Assembly (NCBI GenBank): GCA_934101345.1
Contig: CAKOQV010000001.1
Location: forward strand, 1-64,000
Reading direction: 5' to 3'
Source: an uncultured Bacilli bacterium
GTDB lineage: Bacteria; Bacillota_I; Bacilli_A; RF39; UBA660
Length of the DNA: 64,000 nt
Of the stretch, positions 14,553-22,728 are shown in pieces. The position numbers and the translations under genes are program-made. The notes beneath the pieces were generated by a model. The model was given only the letters and a program-made list of their open reading frames with translations, was not told where the DNA came from and did no database searches. Position 1 is the first letter of the stretch. Each line of letters starts with the position of its first letter.

Positions 14553-15089
14553 ATGAAAAAAATTTTAATTATATTAGGAATAGTAGTATCAGTAGTGTTA
14601 TTTGTAGTAATAGGATTTGTAACTACTAATAATCACGTTATTGTATTAGAGGAACAAATAAAAGAGAGTGAATCATCTATAAAGATTCAGGAAAAGAGAA
14701 GATTAGATTTAATAGTTAATTTGGTTGATACTGTAAAATCTTACAATGAATACGAGCAAGAGACTTTATCTAAAATAGTTGATGCGAGATCTAAAGCAAT
14801 AGATGGACAAGTTGAAGAAGCTGAAAAGTTAATTAATTTAGTTGTAGAACAATATCCAGAATTAAAATCAAATGAAAATTATAAGCAAGTTATGATAGAA
14901 ATGTCTGTAACTGAAAATTTAATTGCAGAACATAGAAATAACTATAACGAACAGATTAAATCTTATAACAAATATACAAAGAAATTTCCAAATAGTTTAA
15001 TTTTAAATATGATGGGATACGATAGACAAGAATATGAATATTTAAACTATGAAGTTTCAGAAGATGCTCCAACTAATTTATGGGATTAA
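14553..15089 (+). CDS. LemA-family membrane protein
   Basis: A 178-residue protein with an N-terminal transmembrane anchor (5-24) and the helical-bundle LemA domain: RRLDLIVNLVDTVKSYNEYE, then VEQYPELKSNENYKQ and HRNNYNEQIKSYNKYTKKFP, the family signatures (known form: R-R-x-D-L-I-P-N-L-V). LemA proteins are cellular envelope proteins of unclear function. The Pro of the usual IPNLV is Val here. Together with the next gene it forms a membrane module carried by the phage. Confidence 0.9.
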   Translation: MKKILIILGIVVSVVLFVVIGFVTTNNHVIVLEEQIKESESSIKIQEKRRLDLIVNLVDTVKSYNEYEQETLSKIVDARSKAIDGQVEEAEKLINLVVEQYPELKSNENYKQVMIEMSVTENLIAEHRNNYNEQIKSYNKYTKKFPNSLILNMMGYDRQEYEYLNYEVSEDAPTNLWD

Positions 15090-15092
15090 GAT

Positions 15093-15905
15093 ATGGAAAT
15101 TACAAAAAGAGAAATATTAGTATCTATAATAATCTTTTTTCTATTGATAGGTTTGGGATTAATAATTCATAACTTTATAATAGAAAAAAATATTTTATCG
15201 ATAGAAAAATTTAATAAAGCTTTAAAAATAGATAATAATGCAGAATTATTTAATTATTCAATCGATACAGAAGTAGGTAATATATTAGCCTATGGAACAT
15301 TTACAGCGATAGATAAAGTATCTATAAAAGAACTTAAAAATGAATACATGTATATTGAAAAAGTAAAACAAAGATATACAAGACATAGTCGACAAGTATG
15401 TAGCACAGATAGCAAAGGAAATACTAAATGTCGTACAGAATATTATTATTCGTGGGATGATATATCTTCAGAAGATTATACATCTAAGAAAATAATGTTT
15501 TTAGGAAGAAAATTTAATTATTCTACATTCTATGGATATTCAACATATAGATTGTCTTTAAGTAATAATGTTGTTGATGAATATAAAAACAATGTCAATG
15601 GTAATTACTTATATGAAGAAAAGCCTAGTTTTTGGGGATCAAGGGAAGGAGATATAAGATATTATTATGTAGTTGGAAATATAAGCTTTAATGGAACTAT
15701 ATTCGCAAAATGTGGAAATAAAAATATAATAGCAGAAAAAGGAAACAAAATAGAAATTCACAGTTCAAATTTAAGTGAGACTATAGAAAATAAAAAAAAT
15801 AAAGGTACAATTATATCAGTTTTATATTGGATATTTTGGTTGATATTGACTGGATTTGCAATATATGGATATATGTATTTAGATAATAATTATTTAGAGG
15901 ATTAG
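15093..15905 (+). CDS. Two-TM membrane protein paired with LemA
   Basis: A 270-residue protein. TM1 at about 10-28 (IIIFFLLIGLGLIIHNFI), a large extracytoplasmic domain (about 30-240) with a KCRTEYYYSWDD segment, and TM2 near 243-263 (ISVLYWIFWLILTGFAIYGY). The luminal core FNGTIFAKCGNKNIIAEKG is beta-like. The topology resembles TMEM43/E3-like proteins found next to LemA in bacteria; that is a topology comparison only. Three bases separate it from the LemA stop. Confidence 0.72.
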   Translation: MEITKREILVSIIIFFLLIGLGLIIHNFIIEKNILSIEKFNKALKIDNNAELFNYSIDTEVGNILAYGTFTAIDKVSIKELKNEYMYIEKVKQRYTRHSRQVCSTDSKGNTKCRTEYYYSWDDISSEDYTSKKIMFLGRKFNYSTFYGYSTYRLSLSNNVVDEYKNNVNGNYLYEEKPSFWGSREGDIRYYYVVGNISFNGTIFAKCGNKNIIAEKGNKIEIHSSNLSETIENKKNKGTIISVLYWIFWLILTGFAIYGYMYLDNNYLED

Positions 15906-15927
15906 GTTTTGGTTAGAAAGGAAAGAA

Positions 15928-16185
15928 ATGACAAAAGGCAAGGATAAAGACAATATAATTTTATTTATGATTAGTTTCTTTATAAATGAAATGACAGAAA
16001 GTGGTATAACTACAGACATAGAAATACAAAATTATTTCAATGAATCCAATGAAAAAGAATTTAAAAAAATGGTTAAAGAATATAAAAAAATACAATCATT
16101 AACCAGAATTAAAGCAATTAAGAAAATTACTGAATTAAAAAAAGATATTAATAATTTAAAAAGTGATATTATGATATCAAAATAA
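15928..16185 (+). CDS. 85-residue helical early protein
   Basis: GAAAGGAAAGAA precedes the ATG. Helical and strongly charged (KEFKKMVKEYKKIQSLTRIK). No family recognised. Last gene before a palindromic hairpin, so it may close the early operon. Confidence 0.6.
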   Translation: MTKGKDKDNIILFMISFFINEMTESGITTDIEIQNYFNESNEKEFKKMVKEYKKIQSLTRIKAIKKITELKKDINNLKSDIMISK

Positions 16186-16205
16186 GTAAATAAATTTATT
16201 TACTT
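16184..16205 (+). terminator. Perfect palindrome at the end of the early operon
   Basis: AAGTAAATAAA followed directly by TTTATTTACTT, a perfect 22-bp palindrome overlapping the stop at 16185. A second small stem (GTATGTatgttTACATAC region, 16211-16228) follows. There is no long T run, so it could be a weak terminator or a protein site. Confidence 0.5.
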
Positions 16206-16277
16206 ACTGGGTATGTATGTTTACATACTTACAATTGTAATTACATTTTGGGGATTATGGTTAGAAAGGGGAATTAA

Positions 16278-16724
16278 ATGTATATTGAGTATCATGAATT
16301 ATTAAAAAAATGTAAAGAAGCTGAAAAAAATTATAATGAAGCATTAGAAAAGAAAAGTGAATTAATATTATCTGTAATGCCAGGAGCGGTAAAGCCTAAA
16401 GAAGTTATGGTAACTATAAATACTTCACCAGACACTAATTTAATTAACTACACGAGTGAAATAGATGAAGTTGATAAATTGATTAACCAAAGTAGAAATA
16501 CACGAGATATGCTAAATTATGAGCTTAAGAAGAAGCTAATAAAAATGAAAGAAGAAGGGGATGTATATGACAAAATATACATTTATAGATGGATAGAGCA
16601 TAGATCTGTGTATAAATTTCATAAATTAGTTGGTTATAGTAAAACACAAGTATATGATTATATTTCAGAAATGAAGAAAAAATTATATAAAAATGAAAGT
16701 TCGGACAAAATCGGACAAATCTAG
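16278..16724 (+). CDS. Late transcription regulator, ArpU/DUF1492-like
   Basis: A 148-residue protein. The C-terminal third (RWIEHRSVYKFHKLVGYSKT, then QVYDYISEMKKKLYK) is a sigma-70 region-4-like helix-turn-helix, as in ArpU and DUF1492 regulators, which stand immediately before the late operon and switch it on. The N-terminal two thirds are coiled coil with repeated Glu/Lys. AAAGGGGAATTAA precedes the ATG. Next downstream are the structured RNA and the terminase. Confidence 0.78.
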   Translation: MYIEYHELLKKCKEAEKNYNEALEKKSELILSVMPGAVKPKEVMVTINTSPDTNLINYTSEIDEVDKLINQSRNTRDMLNYELKKKLIKMKEEGDVYDKIYIYRWIEHRSVYKFHKLVGYSKTQVYDYISEMKKKLYKNESSDKIGQI

Positions 16725-16784
16725 GTTTACAATTATATCGTGAAAATATAAAAATATATATGTTGTCACACTAACCTCATTTTT

Positions 16785-17032
16785 TACTACCTATTAGTAG
16801 GTAGTATAGAATAGATATATAAAATGTAATGGTGGAAGTGCTAGACACAATATTCTAAAATGAATATTCTCTATTTTATTAGTAGAGGTCAGGTTGGATG
16901 CCTGTGAGATAATATCAAAGTTATTATATCTATTCTATAGTACTTACTAATACGAGATTACATACAAACTCCTTTAATTTATTTGTATATACAACCCCCT
17001 TGTATTAATAACTATTTTCTTCGTATGTAATC
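16785..17032 (+). ncRNA. Bistable structured RNA, copy 1, before the terminase operon
   Basis: A 359-bp gene-free stretch (16725-17083) holds this. Form 1: hairpin TACTACCTA (16785-16793) with TAGGTAGTA (16798-16806). Form 2: 16792-16819 pairs with 16925-16952, 27 bp with a single G-G mismatch. The forms share 16792-16806 and cannot coexist. Inside the loop are hairpins AATATTC/GAATATT, CTCTA/TAGAG and CAGG/CCTG (16849-16904). A second domain pairs GATTACATAC (16956-16965) with GTATGTAATC (17023-17032). A terminator follows. Copy 2 lies at 22729-22855 and keeps both forms by compensatory change. No ORF fits. The structure is read from sequence; switching is inferred. Confidence 0.72.
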
Positions 17033-17037
17033 AGATG

Positions 17038-17057
17038 GACACTCAAAGTGTCTTTTT
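17038..17057 (+). terminator. Terminator/attenuator after RNA copy 1
   Basis: GACACT-CAA-AGTGTC then TTTTT. It stands between the structured RNA and the first late genes, so late transcripts starting upstream must read through it. Confidence 0.72.
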
Positions 17058-17083
17058 ATTATAGCAAAAAAGGGTTGATTAGT

Positions 17084-17248
17084 ATGAATTACAAAAAGTG
17101 TATGTGGAATAATACTTGTAAAACTTGTAGTGACTATATGTTCTGCAAAGATGATGTATTATCTAACAAAAGGAGATTAAAGAAAGAGAGGAAAAAGAAA
17201 AATGAAAGCAAAAGTAATAAAAAGTTATCCAGACAAAATAACAGATAG
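17084..17248 (+). CDS. 54-residue Cys-rich late protein
   Basis: Begins MNYKKCMWNNTCKTCSDYMF, with five cysteines in the first 25 residues suggesting a small metal site, then a highly basic tail (KRRLKKERKKKNE). The Shine-Dalgarno is weak (AAAGGGTTGATT). First ORF after the attenuator. Function unknown; overlaps the next ORF by 47 bases. Confidence 0.55.
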   Translation: MNYKKCMWNNTCKTCSDYMFCKDDVLSNKRRLKKERKKKNESKSNKKLSRQNNR

Positions 17249-17366
17249 ATGGTATAACAGAGGTGAAATAGTAGACTTCGATGAAAAAAGAATTGAAGAA
17301 TTAGAAAAAAAAGGAATAGTAGAAAAAATAAAAAAAGAAAAAGTAGATGTGATAGAAGAAAAGTAG
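17202..17366 (+). CDS. 54-residue pre-terminase protein
   Basis: GAGAGGAAAAAGAAAA precedes the ATG. Sequence MKAKVIKSYPDKITDRWYNR, then GEIVDFDEKRIEELEKKG, resembles small phage proteins with a conserved strand-turn-helix that sit upstream of terminase or connector genes. No function known. Confidence 0.7.
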   Translation: MKAKVIKSYPDKITDRWYNRGEIVDFDEKRIEELEKKGIVEKIKKEKVDVIEEK

Positions 17367-17375
17367 GTGATGGTT

Positions 17376-17588
17376 ATGAACTTAGATAAGTACATAAGAA
17401 TAGCTTTAATCAACTTATCAAAGAAATATAAAATAACTATCATAGAATTAACTGTTGCTAAAAATGAAAAAATCAGTAAAACATTTAGATTATCATATGA
17501 ATTGTTAGATAATGAAGATGATTTCCCAGCAAAGGAAGAGTTTAAGAATAAGAGAGAACTTGTAAGGTGGTTAATGTGTCTACAATAA
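17376..17588 (+). CDS. 70-residue pre-terminase protein
   Basis: AGGTGA lies five bases before the ATG at 17376; earlier in-frame GTG and ATG codons overlap it. A compact alpha/beta protein (MNLDKYIRIALINLSKKYKI). Overlaps the terminase start by 13 bases. Too small and without a helix-turn-helix for a normal terminase small subunit; unknown. Confidence 0.6.
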   Translation: MNLDKYIRIALINLSKKYKITIIELTVAKNEKISKTFRLSYELLDNEDDFPAKEEFKNKRELVRWLMCLQ

Positions 17589-19255
17589 ACCAAAAGACTA
17601 AAAAGAAAACTAGCAGAACCAAATTAACTGATAAGCAAAAGAAAAAAATAATTGCTGATTTCGTTGAAAACAATAATTATTCTGAGACTGCTAGAATGAA
17701 CAACGTTTCGGAATATACTGTTAGGAAACTTTGCAAAGATAGTAATAATAAAGAGATTAAAGAAAAAATCGAACAAAAAAAAGAAGAAAATACTAAATCT
17801 ATGCTGGAAATGATAACAGAAACAAACAATAAAAGACTTCAAGTCATATCTAAACTTGTTAATGCAATAGATGATAAGGCTGATAAAGTAGATGCATTTA
17901 CTAATGTAAAAGATTTAGCAAGTGCTTATGGTATTCTAATAGATAAAGAATTTAAATTTGCAGAGATGCAAAAACTTAATTTAGAAAACAATAAACAACA
18001 AGTATATATGCCAGCCAAAAATATAGGTAAAGCATTTGTTGATTTGTATAGAGATATAAAAGATAGAAAACACGATGACTATTGGTTAGAGGGTGGTCGT
18101 GGAAGTGCCAAATCTTCTTTTTGGTCTCAGATAGTTCCAGAAGAACTAGAAAATAATCCTAATTGGTGTGCTATATGTATTCGTAAAGTAGCCAATACAT
18201 TAAAAGATTCAGTTTATAGTCAATTAGAATGGGGAATGGACAACTTAAGTGAAACATTTCCTTTTATTAATGAAAATTGGGTTAAAACTAAAAGTCCACT
18301 CGAAATGAGAAATAAAAAGACAGGGCAAATGATTTATTTTAGAGGAGCTGATGATCCGGGAAAAATTAAGTCAATTAAACCACCTAAAAACATGTATATA
18401 GCAATAATAATATATGAAGAATTTGACCAAATGATTGGTATGAATGAAGTTCGTAAAATAGACCAGTCAGTAAAACGTGGTGGAAATGAGTTTATGACAT
18501 TTAGAATATATAATACGCCAAAATCAAAAAAACATTTCGTTAATGTTGAAAAAAGATTACCTAATCCTAAAAGATTAGTTCATAGGAGTACATATTTAGA
18601 TGCGCCAGTAGAGTGGCTAGGTCAACCTTTTTTTGATGATGCAGAACTTCTAAAGCAAAATAATCCTACTGCTTATGCTAATGAATATTTGGGTGAAGAA
18701 ACTGGTGATGGTGGAAATGTATTTGAAAATGTTGAACTAAGAGAGATAACTGATGAAGAAATAGAAAACTTCGATTATTTATATCAAGGTATGGATTTTG
18801 GATGGTATCCCGATCCATTAGCATGGACTAAAATGTGTTATCAACCAAATAAATTGACCTTATATATATTTGATGAATATGTAGTAAATAAAATGAGTAA
18901 TACTAAAGTCTGGAATTACTTGCAACAAGAAAAAGGTGTAAAAAATGATGACTTAATTACTGCTGATAGTGCTGAACCTAAATCAATAGGAGACTTTCAA
19001 AGTTATGGCTCATTAATGAGAGGAGCAAAAAAAGGTCCTGATAGTGTGGAATATTCAATGAAATGGTTATCTGGATTAGCAAAAATAGTAATAGATCCTA
19101 GAAGATGCCCTAAGACAGCAGAAGAGTTTACCATATATGAATATCCACAAGATAAAGATGGAAATTATATTACTGGATATGTAGATGCAGATAATCACTG
19201 CATAGACAGTGTAAGATATGCAATGAATCCTATATGGAGAAGAAAAGGAGAGTAA
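17576..19255 (+). CDS. terL: Terminase large subunit with fused N-terminal HTH
   Basis: A 559-residue packaging motor and nuclease. The ATPase has Walker A GGRGSAKSS (about 173-181) and Walker B MYIAIIIYEEFD (about 273-284). The RNase H-like nuclease has acidic residues in GMDFGWYPDP, TADSAEP and DADNHCIDSVRYA. The first about 130 residues, extra to the usual PBSX-type TerL of about 430, carry a helix-turn-helix (NNYSETARMNNVSEYTVRKL) like a terminase small subunit. No separate TerS gene is visible, so this looks like a TerS-TerL fusion. Start GTG 17576, five bases after AGGTGG. Confidence 0.95.
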   Translation: MSTINQKTKKKTSRTKLTDKQKKKIIADFVENNNYSETARMNNVSEYTVRKLCKDSNNKEIKEKIEQKKEENTKSMLEMITETNNKRLQVISKLVNAIDDKADKVDAFTNVKDLASAYGILIDKEFKFAEMQKLNLENNKQQVYMPAKNIGKAFVDLYRDIKDRKHDDYWLEGGRGSAKSSFWSQIVPEELENNPNWCAICIRKVANTLKDSVYSQLEWGMDNLSETFPFINENWVKTKSPLEMRNKKTGQMIYFRGADDPGKIKSIKPPKNMYIAIIIYEEFDQMIGMNEVRKIDQSVKRGGNEFMTFRIYNTPKSKKHFVNVEKRLPNPKRLVHRSTYLDAPVEWLGQPFFDDAELLKQNNPTAYANEYLGEETGDGGNVFENVELREITDEEIENFDYLYQGMDFGWYPDPLAWTKMCYQPNKLTLYIFDEYVVNKMSNTKVWNYLQQEKGVKNDDLITADSAEPKSIGDFQSYGSLMRGAKKGPDSVEYSMKWLSGLAKIVIDPRRCPKTAEEFTIYEYPQDKDGNYITGYVDADNHCIDSVRYAMNPIWRRKGE

Positions 19256-19259
19256 TAGT

Positions 19260-20561
19260 ATGTTTGTAAGATTTTGGAATAAAATACTTGCATTATTCGG
19301 TAAAAAACAAGTGTCAGATGATATGTTAATGCAAGCAAATGATGATTTTACTTATAATTATGAGAATGATAAAGATATTAATTTTACCGCGATATTTGCT
19401 AATAAATTGGCAAATATAACAATAAGTGATAGTAATATTGATGTCGTTGGAGATAATAAAAGAGCGGAATTACTACAAGAAACTTTAAAAAAATTAAAAA
19501 AGAAACTAAAAAAGATAGTTGCTAGAGATTTAGGTACTGGTGGTGTGTTAGTAATTCCATATGTTAATAGAAAAAAGATATATTTTAATATTGTTACACA
19601 AAATAGATTTTCAATTAATAAAATGATTGGTGATGATATAGTTGATTGTACTATAATGGCCGAACATATTGTGAAAAATAAAGAACATTACTACAGGTGG
19701 GCTGATTATATATTGGAAAATAACAATTTATATATCAGATATAGAAGCACACTTAATGATGATCCAATTGAAATGTCATTAATTCCTGAATGGGAAAATA
19801 TAAAGGATATGTCTATTACAAATGTTGATAGAATGCCATTCATGTATATTAAGAGTCCAATAGACAACAGAAAAGAAATGGACAAGTATGGTGCTCCTAT
19901 TACTTATGGATGTGATAAACAAATTGAAAAAATACGCGAAACATTGAAACAAATAGATAGAGAGTTTGATTTGAAGCAAGTTATCATACTAGCAGATTCT
20001 ACCATGTTTAAAGGAGACAATGCCTTATCAGAAAATGGATTATATAAGAAAGTTAATGCTGGAGATGATACATTTTATCAAGTATTTGATTCAGCATTTA
20101 GAGACACACCATTATTTAATAAATTAATGAATGAATGTGCTTTGTTAGAAAAACAAGTAGGAACCAATAGAGGAATACTTACAGATCCTTTATCAACTTA
20201 TCAAAATAAAGATGAAGCGAGAAGGGCAAATCAAGATACATTCGCAATAATAGATGATATAAGAGATAGCCTAGAGGATGGATTAAAAGACTTTTTATAT
20301 GCCTGTGATGTACTTGCTAATTATTTTGGGTTAGGTCCACAAGGAGAATATGAATTATCAACAGACTGGTCTTATACAATACTAGAAGATAGTACACAAG
20401 AATTTAGTCAATTAATGCAAGGCGAATCTAGAGGAATAATCAGAAAGGCTGAATTGAGGCAATATTTAAAGCCAAATGAAACAATAGAAGAAGCTCAAGC
20501 AGTAATTGATGAGATAAAAAAAGAAAGTCCTAAAACACAAGATTTATTAGGAAGTGATTAA
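19260..20561 (+). CDS. Phage portal protein
   Basis: A 433-residue portal (SPP1 gp6-like family) forming the dodecameric DNA gate of the capsid. Clear family segments are the ARDLGTGGVLVIPYVNRKKI stretch and the C-terminal part from GTNRGILTDPLST to LKDFLYACDVLANYFG. It starts four bases after terL, in the standard TerL-portal-minor capsid order. Confidence 0.93.
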   Translation: MFVRFWNKILALFGKKQVSDDMLMQANDDFTYNYENDKDINFTAIFANKLANITISDSNIDVVGDNKRAELLQETLKKLKKKLKKIVARDLGTGGVLVIPYVNRKKIYFNIVTQNRFSINKMIGDDIVDCTIMAEHIVKNKEHYYRWADYILENNNLYIRYRSTLNDDPIEMSLIPEWENIKDMSITNVDRMPFMYIKSPIDNRKEMDKYGAPITYGCDKQIEKIRETLKQIDREFDLKQVIILADSTMFKGDNALSENGLYKKVNAGDDTFYQVFDSAFRDTPLFNKLMNECALLEKQVGTNRGILTDPLSTYQNKDEARRANQDTFAIIDDIRDSLEDGLKDFLYACDVLANYFGLGPQGEYELSTDWSYTILEDSTQEFSQLMQGESRGIIRKAELRQYLKPNETIEEAQAVIDEIKKESPKTQDLLGSD

Positions 20562-20562
20562 T

Positions 20563-20898
20563 ATGAGATTTAAAATGAACAATAGATCATGGGAAATAGT
20601 AGAATTATCGCAAGAAGAAATAAGAGAAAAATTTAGAGAATATAAATATGATGGCGAACCCCAAGAGGGAAGATATTTTGGGCTTACATATTTAGATAGC
20701 AGTAAAATTTATATTGATAAAGATTTATGCTTAGACCAAAAAAAGCAAACGTTAAAACATGAGCTTATGCACTGTTACATAGGATGCTATTTATTTGATG
20801 GTAACAGAAACTATACTGAGGAAGATTTATGTAATATAAGTGCCAATTCGCATGATATTATTCATAATATTGTAAATGAATACTTTGGTGAGAAGTAA
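20563..20898 (+). CDS. Small zinc-peptidase-like phage protein (HExxH)
   Basis: A 111-residue protein with the zinc-binding motif LKHELMHCYIGCY (H-E-x-x-H), preceded by YIDKDLCLDQKKQT, as in ImmA/IrrE-type or phage minor metallopeptidases. GGAAG lies eight bases before the ATG at 20563; the frame starts earlier but inside the portal gene. It sits between portal and minor capsid genes. The target is unknown; a head-maturation role is only a guess. Confidence 0.72.
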   Translation: MRFKMNNRSWEIVELSQEEIREKFREYKYDGEPQEGRYFGLTYLDSSKIYIDKDLCLDQKKQTLKHELMHCYIGCYLFDGNRNYTEEDLCNISANSHDIIHNIVNEYFGEK

Positions 20899-22412
20899 TG
20901 TTAAGTGAAGATGCACTAGAAAGGCTATCTGAAAGGCTTGTCGATAGAATTGAAAGTTTAAATACATATTTTATTAAGAAAATTGGCAAACAGATAAAAA
21001 CAATTGGAAAAGTAACGCCAAGTCAAGTATCAGAACTATTGCAATCGGTTCAATATGGTGATGATTTAGATGAAATAATGAATAAAATAGCAGAAGTAAC
21101 TGATATGAATGTAAAAGATATCTATGAAATATTTGAAGAAGTGGCAAAACAGAATCAAGCATTCTCAAAGAAATTTTATGATTATAAAAAAGTAAAGTTT
21201 ATTCCTTATGAAGAAAATAAAGTGTTGCAAGAACAAGTTATGAGTATTGCTAAGGCGACCGCTAATGAATATATTAATATGAGTAAAACATTCGCTTATG
21301 TTAATATCAATGAGCTGGGTCAAAAAGAATTCACATCAATATCAGACATCTATCAAAAAATAACTGATGAGGCAATACTGAGTATTACTCAAGGTAGAGA
21401 ATCATATCAAATGGCTATGAAAAGAGCAATGAAAGAAATGACAAGAAATGGACTTAGAATTGTCGACTATTCTAGTGGTTATTCTAGAAGAGCAGATTCA
21501 TCAGTTAGAATGAATATGATGGATGGTATAAGAAGACTTAATAGAGAAACACAAGAAATGTTTGGAAAAGAATTCGGAGCAGATGGTATAGAAGTATCTC
21601 ATCATTTATATGCAGCACCAGATCACATTGATACGATTGATGGTAGACAATTTAGCACTGATGGTGAAAAAACAATCAATGGTATTAAATATCAAGATTA
21701 TGATACTATCAATAATAGTTTAGATAGACATGTTGGCGAATTAAATTGTTATCACTTTCCAATGCGAATAGTTTTGGGAATATCAGAGCCTATATATTCA
21801 AAAGAACAATTAGAGGCTGATAAACAGGCTAATATGAAAGGTTTTGATTTTGAGGGTAATCATTATACAATGTACGAAGGAACTCAGTTACAGAGGCAAA
21901 TAGAGACTAAAATAAGACAGTACAAGGATAGTCAAATAGGCGCAAAGGCAATAGATGATACTGATGAGTTGTACCGTTGTCAAGAAAAAATAGAACAGCT
22001 TACTAATAAATACAAAGAATTATCTGATATTAGTGGGTTACCTACAAAAGTCGATAGACTGAGAGCTGATGGATACAGAAAAATTAATATAAATAAGAAA
22101 GATAATCCTAAAACCTATCATAAAGATAACGAAGTGTTGCAAAATACTTTATTTAGTGATAATATAAATATTAAGAAGTGGATTATTCCACAAAATGTAA
22201 CTATAGAGAATGTGACAGTTATCGCTGGTCAAGGCACTTCTAAAAATATTAGAGTAAAAAGACAATTAGAAGAAAAATATGGTTCTGGCAATTGGACCAA
22301 GGTTGCAGGTACTGTTAATGGTAAATACTATTCATATCAAGTACACTATTATGAGAAAAATGGGAAACAATATGAATGTAAATTAAAAGAAGAACCTAAA
22401 GAAAGAAAGTGA
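20898..22412 (+). CDS. Minor capsid protein with C-terminal toxin-like domain
   Basis: A 504-residue protein. Residues 1-330 are the phage minor capsid protein 2/SPP1 gp7-like head-morphogenesis fold (DRIESLNTYFIKKIGKQIKT, MMDGIRRLNRETQEMFGKEF, CYHFPMRIVLG). The last about 95 residues (KKWIIPQNVTIENVTVIAGQ, then RQLEEKYGSGNWTKVAG and YQVHYYEKNGKQYECKLK) form a separate domain like those grafted on minor capsid proteins and polymorphic toxins. Such proteins may be ejected with the DNA. The domain identity (a nuclease such as a PBECR-type fold) is uncertain. The stop is TGA. Confidence 0.88.
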   Translation: MLSEDALERLSERLVDRIESLNTYFIKKIGKQIKTIGKVTPSQVSELLQSVQYGDDLDEIMNKIAEVTDMNVKDIYEIFEEVAKQNQAFSKKFYDYKKVKFIPYEENKVLQEQVMSIAKATANEYINMSKTFAYVNINELGQKEFTSISDIYQKITDEAILSITQGRESYQMAMKRAMKEMTRNGLRIVDYSSGYSRRADSSVRMNMMDGIRRLNRETQEMFGKEFGADGIEVSHHLYAAPDHIDTIDGRQFSTDGEKTINGIKYQDYDTINNSLDRHVGELNCYHFPMRIVLGISEPIYSKEQLEADKQANMKGFDFEGNHYTMYEGTQLQRQIETKIRQYKDSQIGAKAIDDTDELYRCQEKIEQLTNKYKELSDISGLPTKVDRLRADGYRKININKKDNPKTYHKDNEVLQNTLFSDNINIKKWIIPQNVTIENVTVIAGQGTSKNIRVKRQLEEKYGSGNWTKVAGTVNGKYYSYQVHYYEKNGKQYECKLKEEPKERK

Positions 22413-22416
22413 AAGT

Positions 22417-22716
22417 ATGAAAACAAAAGTATATCAAAGTGAAACCGATGAGTATATTGAGTTAGAATTATTAGGCAAATTGAAATATGTAGGTGAATCA
22501 TTTGGTGTTGATGGATTAACTAATAATAAAATATATGATTGTGTTGGAATGTCATCAGATGGCAAAATGCTTTCGATAGTAGATGATAGTGAAGAAAATT
22601 ATATGTATTCATTTCGTAATCCAAGACCAGCAGATGGTAGTTCCAAAGGTGGAATTTGGGAAATATACGAGATATATGATGAAAAATTAAAAAAAATATT
22701 AAGCACTCAAAAATAG
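22417..22716 (+). CDS. 99-residue protein following the minor capsid gene
   Basis: Beta-rich, with YVGESFGVDGLTNNKIYDCV, LSIVDDSEENYMYSF and NPRPADGSSKGGIWEIYEIY. This SH3-like small protein is widespread behind minor capsid genes in Bacillota phages. Because the upstream protein ends in a toxin-like domain, an immunity or chaperone function is possible, but nothing in the sequence shows it. The stop is inside terminator hairpin T1. Confidence 0.72.
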   Translation: MKTKVYQSETDEYIELELLGKLKYVGESFGVDGLTNNKIYDCVGMSSDGKMLSIVDDSEENYMYSFRNPRPADGSSKGGIWEIYEIYDEKLKKILSTQK

Positions 22717-22725
22717 AGTGTTTTT
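22703..22725 (+). terminator. Terminator T1 before RNA copy 2
   Basis: CACTC (22704-22708) with GAGTG (22716-22720), loop AAAAATA, then TTTTT. It overlaps the stop of the upstream gene. With T2 it brackets the structured RNA. Confidence 0.7.
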
Positions 22726-22728
22726 ATT

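Noticed and set aside
4700..16700. CRISPR array among short repeats of the early region
   Set aside because: No regularly spaced direct repeats of 23-40 bases; the similarities are coding repeats rich in GAA and AAA.
16785..17032. Group I intron or phi29-type pRNA before the terminase
   Set aside because: No intron core motifs or split gene are seen, and the terminase is of the HK97/PBSX type that does not use pRNA; a second copy lies away from packaging genes.
22417..22716. Certain immunity protein for the capsid toxin-like domain
   Set aside because: Similar small proteins follow minor capsid genes in phages in general, so position alone does not show immunity; kept only as a possibility.
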